Shown here piece by piece: positions 17,191-27,067 of a DNA stretch of 64,000 bases; position 1 is the first letter of the stretch, and each line of letters starts with the position of its first letter. The notes below the pieces were generated by a model. It searched no databases. It was not told the origin of the DNA and saw only the letters and a list, made by a program, of their open reading frames with translations. The position numbers were made by a program, and so were the translations under genes. The DNA comes from Bin80 sp965116685 (GTDB lineage Bacteria; Bacteroidota; Rhodothermia; Rhodothermales; Bin80): positions 3,472,001 through 3,536,000 of the forward strand of contig OZ220707.1 in assembly GCA_965116685.1 (NCBI GenBank), given 5' to 3'.

Positions 17191-18783
17191 ATGCGTTTTG
17201 CTATTGCCCTCATTCTCCTGTCTGCCTTTGTCACGAGTGCTCAGTCTCAGGATGCAACGACTCCCTTGCGAATTAAACTGAGCGAAGCGATCGAAATCGC
17301 TCTAGTGAATAACTATGTGCTTCAGCAGGTTCGCATGGCGGAAGAGGATGCCCAAATCCAGATACAAATAGGGGTTGCGGATATCGGATATCCAACCATT
17401 GAAGCCTTTAGCTCTTATACCCGAAACATACGCGAAGCCAATCCATTTGCCGGTAGTTCTGCGGGCGATTTTTTTTCTGGATTTGCCTTTGTTGAATGGC
17501 TTGGATTCAATGAAACCGTTCGTACGGATGGGAATGATGCAACACAACCCATCTCCTTTGGAGAATTTGCTGATCGACGGCGGCGCGGATTGGACGCCGC
17601 CGGTATTGTCCCTGCCGAGCCCAGTGATAACCCGTTCGCGATTCCGAACCAGTATCTGAACTCCATCACACTCACACAAACGATTCTGGATGCTCCTAGA
17701 TTTTCGAGGCTCCTGCATCCTGATGGATTTGCGGCTGCTCGAAAACAACTCCCTAAAGCCGTCGAGCGTCAAGAACAGCTGATCATCGGCCAAGTTCGGG
17801 AAGCTTTTTATGGCGCACTCCTCGCAGAGGAAGAAGCTCGTGTGGCCGCTCAAAGCGTTGCAAGAACGCGTACATCCCGGAATGAGACCGCCCTGAGAGT
17901 GAGTAACGGGGTTCTTCCCAAGATGGAACGCCTGACCATGGATGTGGAACTATCCAATCGTGAATCTGAATTAGTTCAGGCACAAACCCGTGCATCGAAC
18001 AGCTTGGATCAACTCAAATACTTGATCGGACTAGACCCAAAACAAGAGCTAATTCTGAATGGAACCCTTACGATCCATGAGATGTCCCCCTATCTAGCTG
18101 CATCTGCTTCGGAGGTATTTGAACATGCCTCTTCGCAACGACCTGATCTGGAAGAAGCTCGACTAGCTTACCGGTATGCTTTGAATGAAGTGCGGGCAAC
18201 CAGAATGAACTCTTTCCCGAAAATCAATGGATTTGTGAATTTTAACTACACCGGCAGAATTCCAGATGACCGAAGTTTCACGCTCTCTGATCCAAATAAC
18301 CCCTTCGCATTCTCACAGGGAAGTAATTCCTATTTCAGTAAAGCTTACTGGCAATCTTCTTTGAATGTTGGCCTCTCGGTGGAATGGACTCTCTTTAATG
18401 GATTCGCGCGTCGTCGGAATGTGCAGCGGGCCCAAGTAGCCGCCCGTCAAGCTGGAGTCAATGTGGATCAATTGACTGCCTCCGCGAAAATGGAAATCGA
18501 AACTGCGCTGCGTAACCTGGATACCGCCTATCATCAGATCGGCAGTCAGGAAGTCAATGTCGCCAATGCTGAACTGAATTATGAGTATACCCTCGCCCGA
18601 TCCAAGGAAGGAGTCGCCAACTCGCTTCAGGTACGGGCTGCATCTTCCCAACTAGATACCAGCAGGCTCAACTACCTGCGTGCCGTCCACAGCTTTCTCA
18701 TAGCCCAGAGCAACCTGGAGATTGCCCTCGGTGTACCCATCGAAAAACAAACAGATCTACAGTTGGCATCCGCCAATAGGTAA
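17191..18783 (+). CDS. TolC-family outer membrane efflux protein
   Basis: A protein of about 530 residues that should form the outer-membrane channel of a tripartite pump. The ATG at 17191 gives MRFAIALILLSAFVTSAQSQ, a clean signal peptide; an earlier ATG at 17143 would add 16 residues before it. The body shows the two repeated TolC halves with long heptad-rich helices (AALLAEEEARVAAQS, ELSNRESELVQAQTRASNSL, and LNYLRAVHSFLIAQSNLEIA near the end). An insertion of about 100 residues rich in Phe, Gly and Asp lies between residues 70 and 170. The adaptor gene follows after 14 bp, and the pump gene after that. Confidence 0.88.
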   Translation: MRFAIALILLSAFVTSAQSQDATTPLRIKLSEAIEIALVNNYVLQQVRMAEEDAQIQIQIGVADIGYPTIEAFSSYTRNIREANPFAGSSAGDFFSGFAFVEWLGFNETVRTDGNDATQPISFGEFADRRRRGLDAAGIVPAEPSDNPFAIPNQYLNSITLTQTILDAPRFSRLLHPDGFAAARKQLPKAVERQEQLIIGQVREAFYGALLAEEEARVAAQSVARTRTSRNETALRVSNGVLPKMERLTMDVELSNRESELVQAQTRASNSLDQLKYLIGLDPKQELILNGTLTIHEMSPYLAASASEVFEHASSQRPDLEEARLAYRYALNEVRATRMNSFPKINGFVNFNYTGRIPDDRSFTLSDPNNPFAFSQGSNSYFSKAYWQSSLNVGLSVEWTLFNGFARRRNVQRAQVAARQAGVNVDQLTASAKMEIETALRNLDTAYHQIGSQEVNVANAELNYEYTLARSKEGVANSLQVRAASSQLDTSRLNYLRAVHSFLIAQSNLEIALGVPIEKQTDLQLASANR

Positions 18784-18797
18784 GACAAAACACATTC

Positions 18798-19970
18798 ATG
18801 AAAATTCAATACATCCTCCTGCTGGTTTGCCTCTTCTGGTTTGCCTGTACAAGCCCACAAGGCAATTCCGAAAGCAGTGAATCCGCCGCCCCGCCCCTGG
18901 ACACCAAGCATGTAGAGGTTTTGCAGTTGTCCCCGACCGTATTCAATGAGATTATTGAACTGACCGGCACCGTTGAAGCGAGACAGGATGTGATTGTCTC
19001 GTCTAAAACAACCGGTACGCTTGAGACCATTGCGGCACTGGGACAAACCGTCCGTGTGGGACAGGTGATTGCCAATACGGAAGATGAACTCATTCGTGCC
19101 AGTGTGGCACAGGCAAAGGCACAGGTCAGTAATGCGGAATCCGGCCTGAAAATAGCCAAGGACAGCTACACTAGGCAGCAGCCCCTGTTTGCAGATTCGA
19201 TCATCAGCCCTCTGGAATTTGCCCGGCTGGAAACTACACTGGAGCAAGCAAAATCCGCAGTGGCACAGGCAGAAGCCGTCTATGAACAAGTCGCACGACA
19301 ACTGGACTATACCTCCATTCAAGCGCCGATCAATGGAAAAATAGAGGCCCGTTATGTGGAACCCGGGGAGCAGGTCGTTCCCGGCACGCAAGTCCTTCGC
19401 TTGGTTGATGCACGCAATGTTCAAGTTGTAGCCGGCGTCCCAGAACGCTATGCCGGAGACATTGAAATCGGCACCTTGGTAGGAGTCGCCCCCCCAACGA
19501 CCAGGACTGCCCCCCGCACCGGACAGGTCACGTTTGCAGGAAGTATCATTGATCCGGATAGTCGAACCTTCGAAGTCAATGTTGAAGTTGAAAATACAGA
19601 CGGACGGCTCAAGCCCGAAATGATCGCAGAACTCGCGATCGTGCGATGGACGATTGAAGATGCATTGGTTATTCCCGGAAATGCGGTCACTCGAACCGAA
19701 AATGGTCTCTCAGTTTTTGTCGTGGAAAACCACGATGGTAATCGCGTTGCCCAATTACGGGAGGTCTCCCTAGGGGCAGAATATGCAAACCAGGTGGTCA
19801 TCACCAGTGGTTTGTCTGCAAATGAGCAGGTCGTAGTTCGTGGACAATCCACTCTTGCAGATCAAGACCTGGTCTCCATTGACCAAGTATTCTCTGGATT
19901 AGACGAATACGGGGTCCCCATTATGGAGACACCCCTGGACTCAACCTCCACTCTTGAGATTGAGTTATAA
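18798..19970 (+). CDS. RND efflux periplasmic adaptor (membrane fusion lipoprotein)
   Basis: A 390-residue HlyD/AcrA-type adaptor linking pump and outer-membrane channel. The N-terminus ILLLVCLFWFACTSPQ has a lipoprotein signal with cysteine near residue 17, so it is likely anchored by lipid. GTVEARQDVIVSSKTTGTLE starts the barrel-sandwich (lipoyl) domain, followed by a helical hairpin of about 90 residues, then the second lipoyl half (YTSIQAPINGKIEARYVEPG), the beta-barrel and a membrane-proximal domain (VIPGNAVTRTENGLSVFVV). Its stop overlaps the pump start (TAATG), so the genes are translated together. Substrate cannot be told. Confidence 0.93.
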   Translation: MKIQYILLLVCLFWFACTSPQGNSESSESAAPPLDTKHVEVLQLSPTVFNEIIELTGTVEARQDVIVSSKTTGTLETIAALGQTVRVGQVIANTEDELIRASVAQAKAQVSNAESGLKIAKDSYTRQQPLFADSIISPLEFARLETTLEQAKSAVAQAEAVYEQVARQLDYTSIQAPINGKIEARYVEPGEQVVPGTQVLRLVDARNVQVVAGVPERYAGDIEIGTLVGVAPPTTRTAPRTGQVTFAGSIIDPDSRTFEVNVEVENTDGRLKPEMIAELAIVRWTIEDALVIPGNAVTRTENGLSVFVVENHDGNRVAQLREVSLGAEYANQVVITSGLSANEQVVVRGQSTLADQDLVSIDQVFSGLDEYGVPIMETPLDSTSTLEIEL

Positions 19971-22900
19971 TGAAAATCACCGACCTTGCAATTAAGTATC
20001 GACCAAGTGTGGCGATCCTGACAATCATGCTCACGGTGGGGGGGCTGGTCAGCTATTTGACGATTTCAAAGGAAGCCTTTCCGTCCATCGAAATTCCAAC
20101 GATCGTCGTCACGACCATTTATCCGGGTGCCAGTCCAAGTGATATTGAGTCCCTCGTAACCCGGATCATTGAAGAGGAAATTCAATCCGTATCCGACATT
20201 GAAGAAATCCGATCCACATCTGTGCAGGGAGTCTCCACCATCGTCATTGAGTTCACAACGGACGTATCTCTTGATTTTGCCTATCAACGAGTTCGGGACA
20301 AAGTCCAGGTTGCCAAGCCCCGTTTGCCCAGCGACATTGAAGAGCCCATTGTGAGTGAGTTTGATGTGGAGGATATCCCCATTATGAGTATTAACCTTGC
20401 CGGGGCATTTACCGTCACACAGCTAAAAGAAATCGCGGAAGATCTGGGAGATGAGATTGAAAAAAGCCCAGACATCCTGGAAGTGGAACTCATTGGCACA
20501 CTTGAGCGGGAGGTGAAGGTCGATGTAGATATTCATGCACTGCAAGGATATGATCTTACATTCTCAGATCTTATTGAAACGATCCGGCTCGAAAACTCCA
20601 ATACCCCCGGGGGCACGATCCGCGTGGATAGCAGGGACTACCTCGTGCGGATTGACGGAGAGTTTCGGAATGTTAAGAAAGAAATTGAAGACCTTGTTCT
20701 CAAAAGCCCGAACGGCTTTCCGGTGTACGTCAGGGATGTCGCAGAGGTCTATCTTGGCTTCAAAGAACGCTCCACCTATTCCAGGTTGCAGCTGCTTCAG
20801 GAAGAAGAGGGTAAGCGCTTGGTCCGTCTGGCGGAGACAGGGAGTTATCCGGTGATTACCCTCAGTGTAAAAAAACGCAGTGGTGCGAATATCCTGGATA
20901 CTGCCGACGAAATCCGAACGGTTCTGGACGAATTCCCCTTACCGCGTGGAACACAGGTAGTGGTGACCGGCGATCAAAGCGATCAGGTTCAGGAGCTTGT
21001 GAACGATCTTGAAAATAATATTATCAGCGGACTGATCTTCGTTGTACTTGTGCTGCTGTTCTTCCTGGGGGTCCGCACGGCTACCCTGGTGGGGATTGCA
21101 ATTCCCCTCTCCATGTTCCTCACCTTCCTGGTATTCCAGATCATCGGGCAGGAATTGAACTTTGTCATTCTCTTTTCCCTGATCATTGCCCTCGGAATGC
21201 TTGTGGACAATGCGGTGGTCATCGTGGAAAATATTTATCGTTATCGGGAACTGGGGCACTCCCGGTTTGAAGCTGCGAAGCTGGGAACCGGTGAAGTCGG
21301 TAGTGCCGTCGTTGCATCGACTGCAACCACCGTAGCGGTCTTCATTCCTATGCTGTTTTGGCCGGGACTTACCGGCGAGTTCATGGGCTATCTGCCCATG
21401 ACCCTCATCATTGCGCTATCGTGTTCGCTGTTTGTTGCCATTATTATCAATCCGGTCATCACTGGGTACTTCGTTCGGCTGGATACAGACCCGAAAATGC
21501 GTTTTTCCCTAGCGCTTCGCGTGATTCTGTTTGCCTTCTTTGCGGGCGTAGTCTTGGTGATTGGACTTGCAAACTGGCAAACGATTCTGGTACTCTCCAT
21601 TGCAGTGCCATTCCTGATCCTGACACACCGATATTGCTTCAGCCCGATTACTAAGGGCTTTGTTGGTCAGGCATTACCGAATTTGATTACCTGGTATCGT
21701 GGATTCCTGGGGGTCCAGTTACAACGTGATTATGAGATCCGAGCCCCCCTCTTTTTGCATAAACGGCTATGGATCAGTGCAGTGGTTGTTTTTGTCCTTG
21801 GCTTGGGAATCGCCGTTTCCGGTACATTCCTGAGTGGTCCAGACGGTCCTTCCCCACTGATCGGAATCTCCGCCCTCTTTGGACTGGGGGTCATTATACT
21901 TTCGATCACCGCCGTGATCCTTACCCCCAACCCCTATCTCCAAAATTCATTCTGCTTCCTCTCTCTGATGCTGGGGATCATCTTGGCCGTGATTGGTGGA
22001 ATTGTACTTGGATTGACCAATGCAGCAGCGGGAACCGTCCTTCTTTATCCTGCAGCGATTTTGTTTGTGATGGGACTGCTCATGGTCTTCCTCCACTGCC
22101 TTGAGGTGATCTATCTCAACGGTCTCACCAGTGTTAAGGCGGGCGGTTTGTTTGCGATTTTTGCATCATCCATTCTTGGATTGATGGCGCTGATTCGGGG
22201 AGCAGAATTGCAGACCATCTTGATCCTGCTCAGTCTGCCTGCGATAATCATGGGAGTTGGTTTCGTTGGCTATCTGCTGAATGGACGGGTCATGAAACAG
22301 CGTACCAGGCTGTTGTTGTCCGATAACCGCGCGCGCCTGTTGGTCTGTGTAGCCGGTGGATTTATCTCAATGATTGCACTGTTCGTGGCCGCCCCAACCG
22401 GCGTTGAGTTCTTCCCGGATACGGATCCAAATATTATTACCGTGGACATGGAACTCCCTCTGGGAACACATCTGGAAGAAACCAACAGGGTTGCCCAGGT
22501 TGCACAATCCAGTATTAACTCCCTCCTGAATGAAAATCAGGCAGATCAGGACAATATCAAGAGTATCCTTGTAAATGTTGGAACCAGCAGTGGAGGTGGA
22601 GCATTGATGGGGGGCGGCCCTGGGAACTCGGAAAGCTCTGTCTTGACCTTGAATGTGGTGGATTACGGGAATCGACCGGAAACAAGTCGCAATACGCTTC
22701 AACGGCTTCGTGAATCTCTTCAGGGAATTCCAGGAGTAATCTTCGAAATCAACAAGGACAATGCGGGCCCCCCCGTTGGCAAACCTGTCAATATCGAAAT
22801 CACCGGGCCCAATTTTGCGGAAATTGCACGGATCACCGAAGAGGTCACCGAATCCCTTCGACAGGCATCCCGAAACAACAGGATTCCCCTTTTGGTGGAC

Positions 22901-23998
22901 ATTAACAACAACCTCAATACCGGGCGACCACAAATTCATGTCCAGATTGACCGTGAACGGGCGGCTCGATTTGGGCTGGACTCCCGCAACGTCAGCAATG
23001 TTATTCGTTCAGCCATCCAGGGTAGTGAAGCAACCAAGTATCGTTCGGGAGAAGATGAATACGATGTAACGGTTCGTCTAGGGAAAAATCAGCGCGCTAG
23101 CCTTGAAGCACTTGATGCACTGACCGTCCTTCATGAAGGAACTCAGATTCCGTTGTCCTCCATTGCGGATTTTGAGATTGGCAGCGGATATGGATCAATC
23201 ACGCGATTGGACCTCAATCGGGTAGCCACCGTGACTGGCGATGTCGTTGCAGGCACCAATGGTGCCGCGGTATTGCAGCAGGTGCAAGCGCATCTGCAGG
23301 GATATCAGGATTCGATGCCGATCGGCTATCAGTTATCGTACACGGGAGAGAGTGAAGATCAGGCGGAAGCGTTTGGGTTTTTGCAGGTCGCGATGGGAAT
23401 CGGGGTCGCCGCCATCACGCTCATCCTGATTGCACAGTTCAATAGCATCATTGTCCCGATTATTATCATGTTAGCTGTCATCCTAGGACTCATTGGCGTG
23501 CTTCTGGGATTAATCCTCACACGTACCCCTTTCGGGTTGATGACCTTCATCGGCCTCATCAGTCTGGCTGGAATCGTCGTGAACAATAATATTGTGCTGA
23601 TTGACTACATCAATCAGTTACGTGAACGAGGGAAAAGCAAATTGGAAGCGATTATTGACGGCGGAGCTACACGTCTTCGACCGGTACTGCTCACCTTCCT
23701 AACGACTGTGATTGGTCTGGTACCGCTCACCTTCGGGCTCAACATAGACTTTGTTGGATTATTGGCAGATCTAGCGCCGAATATCCAGTTTGGATCCCAG
23801 AACACTCAATTCTGGGGACCGATGGGCATTGCGATCATCAGCGGATTGTCTTTTTCAACCTTCCTCACCTTGGTCATCGTGCCGGTCATGTACTCTGCCT
23901 TTGATTCCTGGTTCTTCCTCTTCTTTAGTGGACAGTTTATTTTCAGACCCCAGCGAGATAAAGAAACAACCCATAGAGATCGAAGAAAATGGCGTTAG
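19970..23998 (+). CDS. RND efflux pump with extra transmembrane segments
   Basis: A 1342-residue inner-membrane proton-driven pump, about 300 residues longer than AcrB-like proteins. The first half is normal: TM1, a porter domain (YPGASPSDIESLVT), then TM2-TM6 with LGMLVDNAVVIVENIYR. Between residues about 510 and 800, where the usual linker to TM7 is short, there are some eight additional hydrophobic segments. The second half resumes with GVEFFPDTDPN near residue 812, a second porter domain, and TM8-12 (SLAGIVVNNNIVLIDYINQL). VNNNIVLID in TM10 replaces the usual VNNAIVLID. The frame is uninterrupted, so the insert is real and not a fusion artefact of a stop loss. Third gene of the tolC-adaptor-pump operon. 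Confidence 0.93.
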   Translation: MKITDLAIKYRPSVAILTIMLTVGGLVSYLTISKEAFPSIEIPTIVVTTIYPGASPSDIESLVTRIIEEEIQSVSDIEEIRSTSVQGVSTIVIEFTTDVSLDFAYQRVRDKVQVAKPRLPSDIEEPIVSEFDVEDIPIMSINLAGAFTVTQLKEIAEDLGDEIEKSPDILEVELIGTLEREVKVDVDIHALQGYDLTFSDLIETIRLENSNTPGGTIRVDSRDYLVRIDGEFRNVKKEIEDLVLKSPNGFPVYVRDVAEVYLGFKERSTYSRLQLLQEEEGKRLVRLAETGSYPVITLSVKKRSGANILDTADEIRTVLDEFPLPRGTQVVVTGDQSDQVQELVNDLENNIISGLIFVVLVLLFFLGVRTATLVGIAIPLSMFLTFLVFQIIGQELNFVILFSLIIALGMLVDNAVVIVENIYRYRELGHSRFEAAKLGTGEVGSAVVASTATTVAVFIPMLFWPGLTGEFMGYLPMTLIIALSCSLFVAIIINPVITGYFVRLDTDPKMRFSLALRVILFAFFAGVVLVIGLANWQTILVLSIAVPFLILTHRYCFSPITKGFVGQALPNLITWYRGFLGVQLQRDYEIRAPLFLHKRLWISAVVVFVLGLGIAVSGTFLSGPDGPSPLIGISALFGLGVIILSITAVILTPNPYLQNSFCFLSLMLGIILAVIGGIVLGLTNAAAGTVLLYPAAILFVMGLLMVFLHCLEVIYLNGLTSVKAGGLFAIFASSILGLMALIRGAELQTILILLSLPAIIMGVGFVGYLLNGRVMKQRTRLLLSDNRARLLVCVAGGFISMIALFVAAPTGVEFFPDTDPNIITVDMELPLGTHLEETNRVAQVAQSSINSLLNENQADQDNIKSILVNVGTSSGGGALMGGGPGNSESSVLTLNVVDYGNRPETSRNTLQRLRESLQGIPGVIFEINKDNAGPPVGKPVNIEITGPNFAEIARITEEVTESLRQASRNNRIPLLVDINNNLNTGRPQIHVQIDRERAARFGLDSRNVSNVIRSAIQGSEATKYRSGEDEYDVTVRLGKNQRASLEALDALTVLHEGTQIPLSSIADFEIGSGYGSITRLDLNRVATVTGDVVAGTNGAAVLQQVQAHLQGYQDSMPIGYQLSYTGESEDQAEAFGFLQVAMGIGVAAITLILIAQFNSIIVPIIIMLAVILGLIGVLLGLILTRTPFGLMTFIGLISLAGIVVNNNIVLIDYINQLRERGKSKLEAIIDGGATRLRPVLLTFLTTVIGLVPLTFGLNIDFVGLLADLAPNIQFGSQNTQFWGPMGIAIISGLSFSTFLTLVIVPVMYSAFDSWFFLFFSGQFIFRPQRDKETTHRDRRKWR

Positions 23999-24341
23999 CA
24001 TACCGCTGTTTATTTCAAAAACCCCAGCAGTGAATGGAGTGGTTTTAATCCGGCTGCTGGGTAAAGGAGATGGTTCTCCCTGCGGATGGGTATACCGTCA
24101 TCTCCAGCTCCCGGCGTAGAACAAGATTGATGTTGACCACCTTTGGGCAAGTCAGACATCCCCCCGCCAGGAGATCTGTCCCGTACTTGGCAATCCGCTG
24201 CGTCGACGCAGGGGGACAGATTATGGCTCAATCACATAACAAATGACGTTGAGTCAAAAAATAGTAAAAAAAACTCCGAATATGACAACTTCAGGGGCAC
24301 TCAGTGTCATATCTATTCCGGTTTAGGAATTCAGGCTAGGA
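23999..24341. other. Structured intergenic region after the efflux operon
   Basis: No gene is supported. CCCAGCAG at 24023-24030 pairs with CTGCTGGG at 24054-24061 and may act as a weak terminator for the efflux operon, though no T-run follows. A nested palindrome lies at 24174-24221, and the second copy of the dispersed repeat at 24320-24344. Confidence 0.5.
24174..24221. repeat. Nested inverted repeat
   Basis: Outer arms ATCTGTCCC (24174-24182) and GGGACAGAT (24213-24221) enclose a perfect 14-base palindrome CTGCGTCGACGCAG (24198-24211). Its role is unknown; a transcription-related hairpin, a protein-binding site or a recombination site are all possible. Confidence 0.6.
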
Positions 24342-24344
24342 CTA
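24320..24344 (+). repeat. Short dispersed repeat, copy 2
   Basis: It matches the stretch at 5758-5782 at 22 of 25 positions. The insertion sequence landed in or at its right edge: the target duplication GGCTAGGA is its 3' part. Confidence 0.6.
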
Positions 24345-24603
24345 CCTGTTGCTCAAATATAATACTTGACATAGTTGATTTTGTCTGAAAGCCTTCATTT
24401 TTTGCACTTCTTAACCTGGATCCGTTTTTGAGTCGTTTTATCTGAGGCGTGAGCGTTCCTTGCGGGGAGCGAATTCCATTTTTGCGGAGTTAGGGAATCG
24501 GTCTCTGCAGTCTTCCAGATTAACACACCACCCCCGCACGAGCGTCTCAATTCAGTTCCTGCCCCAGGTTCTGCCTTCCCACAAGTTCCAGATATTCGGA
24601 GGA

Positions 24604-26867
24604 CTAGGGGGGAGCCCGGTCTTGATGTTTCCTATCCAGCGACACACACATGGCACCCACTTCCAGGCGCCGGTAGCCACGCCACATGACCTCCACCCCC
24701 GGCGGTGGACGTTTCTTGCCCGTTTGATAGCCGCCCAGAAGTGCAACCAACAGGACTGCCGATGCCATCGTGACTGGCTTCGGTAAATCATGTTCCATCG
24801 CTAAATTATTCAGAACGCGCAGTTGGATCTTAGTAAACATCACCTCCATCGATGCATTGGAAACATCTCGCCCCAGAAGCGTCATTAACAGCAAACGCCA
24901 AGCAATCACCATGTAGAGGGTCACCGCACGGTGAAGTGCACGGGCCGACTGCATCCGTAATTCTTCCACTTTGCATCCACCTTTCAGAACTCGGAAGATG
25001 TCTTCAATCCGCCATCGTAACAGATAATACTGTACGATCTGTTTCGCTTCCTCAAATGTATTCACGGGAAGGCTGGTCAACAGAATCCATTCCAGTGCAC
25101 CGGACGAGCGATGGGTTTCCCGGATCTGGACGGCATTCATCGGACCACAGGGCAGTTCCACTGCACAAAAGCGGACCTCCATACATGCATCCCGGCCTTC
25201 ACGTCCCTCATTCAGAACCCGGCCTGACTTGACCCGACGACTCAATCGCTGAACCGGAACCGCTATCTCGCCGGAAGACTTGAGTCCTCGAACCAGTCCA
25301 AAAAGCTTTTTCCCATTCGGGAGAACCCGGTCATGCTTTGCACGAACCAACACATCCACGCGCTGACTGCGCAGACATCGCTCCATCAGGGGGGCACTGT
25401 CTCCCTCCCGATCAATGACCACCACCATTCGCGTGGAACGCCGAACGTCTTTCGCACATTCCACGACATCGTCGACTGCATCCTCCCATCGTTGCCGGTC
25501 TGGAAACTTGCTTGACGGATCGGAGGGGCGATATCCGCAGCGCAGTACGCCCAGAGGAAGTCCCCGATCATTCACCGCTAAGGTGGCGTGCAACCGGACG
25601 CCCTCCGCTTTCGAAGTCGTCTGATTCCGTCCCACCACCTCCAGTCCATCACACGCTGGACGGGTACTATAGGAAATCTTGGTCTCGTCAATCACGCACA
25701 GAACCGTCTTCTCTCCACGAATTCGTTCCACGGTCCGGCTGCGATGGGGGGCCAGAATCCGTTCCGGTGTCACCGCCGTCGTGTCGGGATTTTCAATAAA
25801 TCGGTAATGGCCGGCCACCGCGGAACGATCCATCTCAAGATTCGCAGTAATTGGTTCTCCTGGTACACGACTCAGCAAACGGGCACTGGTGACTAAACGC
25901 TTGGTCCGACTCCGATGCCCCAAATCCGCCTCCCCAAACTCATGCTCAGACCACTGGTCTCCATCAAGGCCTTCATGAATCTCCAACGTGGGGTAGATCG
26001 GTGCAGGAGCAACGCCCAACTGGGTTCGCCATCCACAAGAAAACTCGTACAACAAGACCGCCTTTTTGCTCCGCGTACACGCATTCGTGGAAGCATGACG
26101 GCCTCGTCCGATCGTCTGCCCCACCTTGTGGAATCCTGCTGCGAGAAAACAACTACCCGAGTACGATGGATCCACAAAGGTCTCGACCACCCAAATCCGC
26201 TTTGCGTGCTCCTCGTACAGATCTGCTTTCATCTGCCGCAAAGAGCGAGACAATAGATGGCTGGCCAGGTTTTTGCACCGAACGTCTGGACGAATCAAAA
26301 AACGGTTCAGACCCATTACGTGGGACCGATACGTCTCCCGCTGCTCGGATGACCAGCCCATCCACATATCCCGCGCAGCCAAATATAACGCGGCCGCCGC
26401 AAATCCAATCCCCCCAAGATAGCCATGGTCACTGTTGAATATATATTTCTTCTGAATGCCAGCAAACTTGGTCACCCCCAACGGGTGCTCATGGGCCATC
26501 AAGGTATTCCAAAGGGCCAACTCATCCCGAGTCCGTACGCGTTCAATCCGTAATCCCTTTAGGGTACCGAGTCGATCCGGCACATCAATGGGAGACGAGA
26601 CCGGATCTGGAAGCAAACGAGCGTTCGGACGATTGGGGCGCGGATCGGAAGCAGGGAGCTTGATTGCCCCTCCCGTTCCAGCACCGCCAATGCCTGTAAA
26701 CTACTTGCCGTGCGGAGCTTTCCAGTTGCACTGTAAAATCCGAAGACCTCACACACTTTACGGGCCAGTGCAGTACGCCCGTAGGACCGATGAGACTGTA
26801 AAACCTCGTTCAAGCCGCAAGGCGAGGCGCGTAAACAGGACAATATGGAGGACGGTGCACGTTCCAT
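24604..26867 (-). CDS. DruA-like (DUF4338) domain fused to Tn5-type IS4 transposase, frameshifted
   Basis: The protein would be about 755 residues if one base were added. The N-terminal part (from ATG 26865-26867) reads GRTALARKVCEVFGF and continues after the frameshift with GLRIERV, LWNTLMAHEHPLG, GWSSEQR, NLASHLLSRSLRQMK and VETFVDPSYSGSCF, the pattern of the DruA/DUF4338 family. The C-terminal part is a Tn5-like DDE transposase: VIDETKISYST, VVVIDREGDSAP and the YREK signature YLLRWRIEDIFRVLK are intact. At 26667-26670 the run of four C (G on the coding strand) is one base short of the frame, so the first 65 residues are in another frame from the remaining 670-residue open frame. It may be a decayed gene, a sequencing slip or a programmed shift. 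Confidence 0.85.
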
Positions 26868-26873
26868 ATCACG

Positions 26874-26902
26874 AAGATACAGAACGTTTTTGCCAATGTC
26901 AA
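26874..26902 (-). promoter_or_regulatory. Transposase promoter inside the right terminal repeat
   Basis: On the minus strand TTGACA (26897-26902), a 17-base spacer and TATCTT (26874-26879) form a good sigma-70 promoter. The ATG of the DruA part starts only six bases after the -10 box, so transcripts would be leaderless or nearly so. The -35 box is part of the inverted repeat. Confidence 0.6.
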
Positions 26903-26934
26903 GTTTAAAAAAAAGCAACAGGTAGGGCTAGGAC

Positions 26935-27067
26935 AGGACACTGCACAAGAGGTGCGGGAAAAGTGGTCAAAAACAAAGGTCGCGTTCATCGTATCAGACC
27001 CGATATGTGTAAATGAGGCATCGGGACTAGAATCTTTTAACCTCCAAACAACTGCAAGGTGACTACG
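26935..27067. other. Short intergenic stretch right of the IS
   Basis: No gene is seen. It contains the upstream region of the small ORF at 27068, with AAGGTGA six bases before its ATG. Confidence 0.4.

Larger units (their letters stand above)
24342..26925 (-). mobile_element. Complete IS4/Tn5-like insertion sequence with DruA-transposase fusion
   Basis: Left end CTACCTGTTGCT (24342 on) and right end, read inward, CTACCTGTTGCT (from 26925 down) are identical for 12 bases. The similarity goes on to a shared ACTTGACAT block, giving imperfect terminal inverted repeats of about 30 bp. GGCTAGGA flanks both ends directly (24334-24341 and 26926-26933), extending to nine bases with the next C, which fits the 8-9 bp duplication of the IS50/Tn5 group. 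The element is therefore about 2584 bp and whole. Its one gene covers nearly all of it. Confidence 0.88.

Noticed and set aside
22367..22939. Minus-strand frame of 190 codons in the RND gene
   Set aside because: It is a shadow of the conserved porter domain in the other frame.
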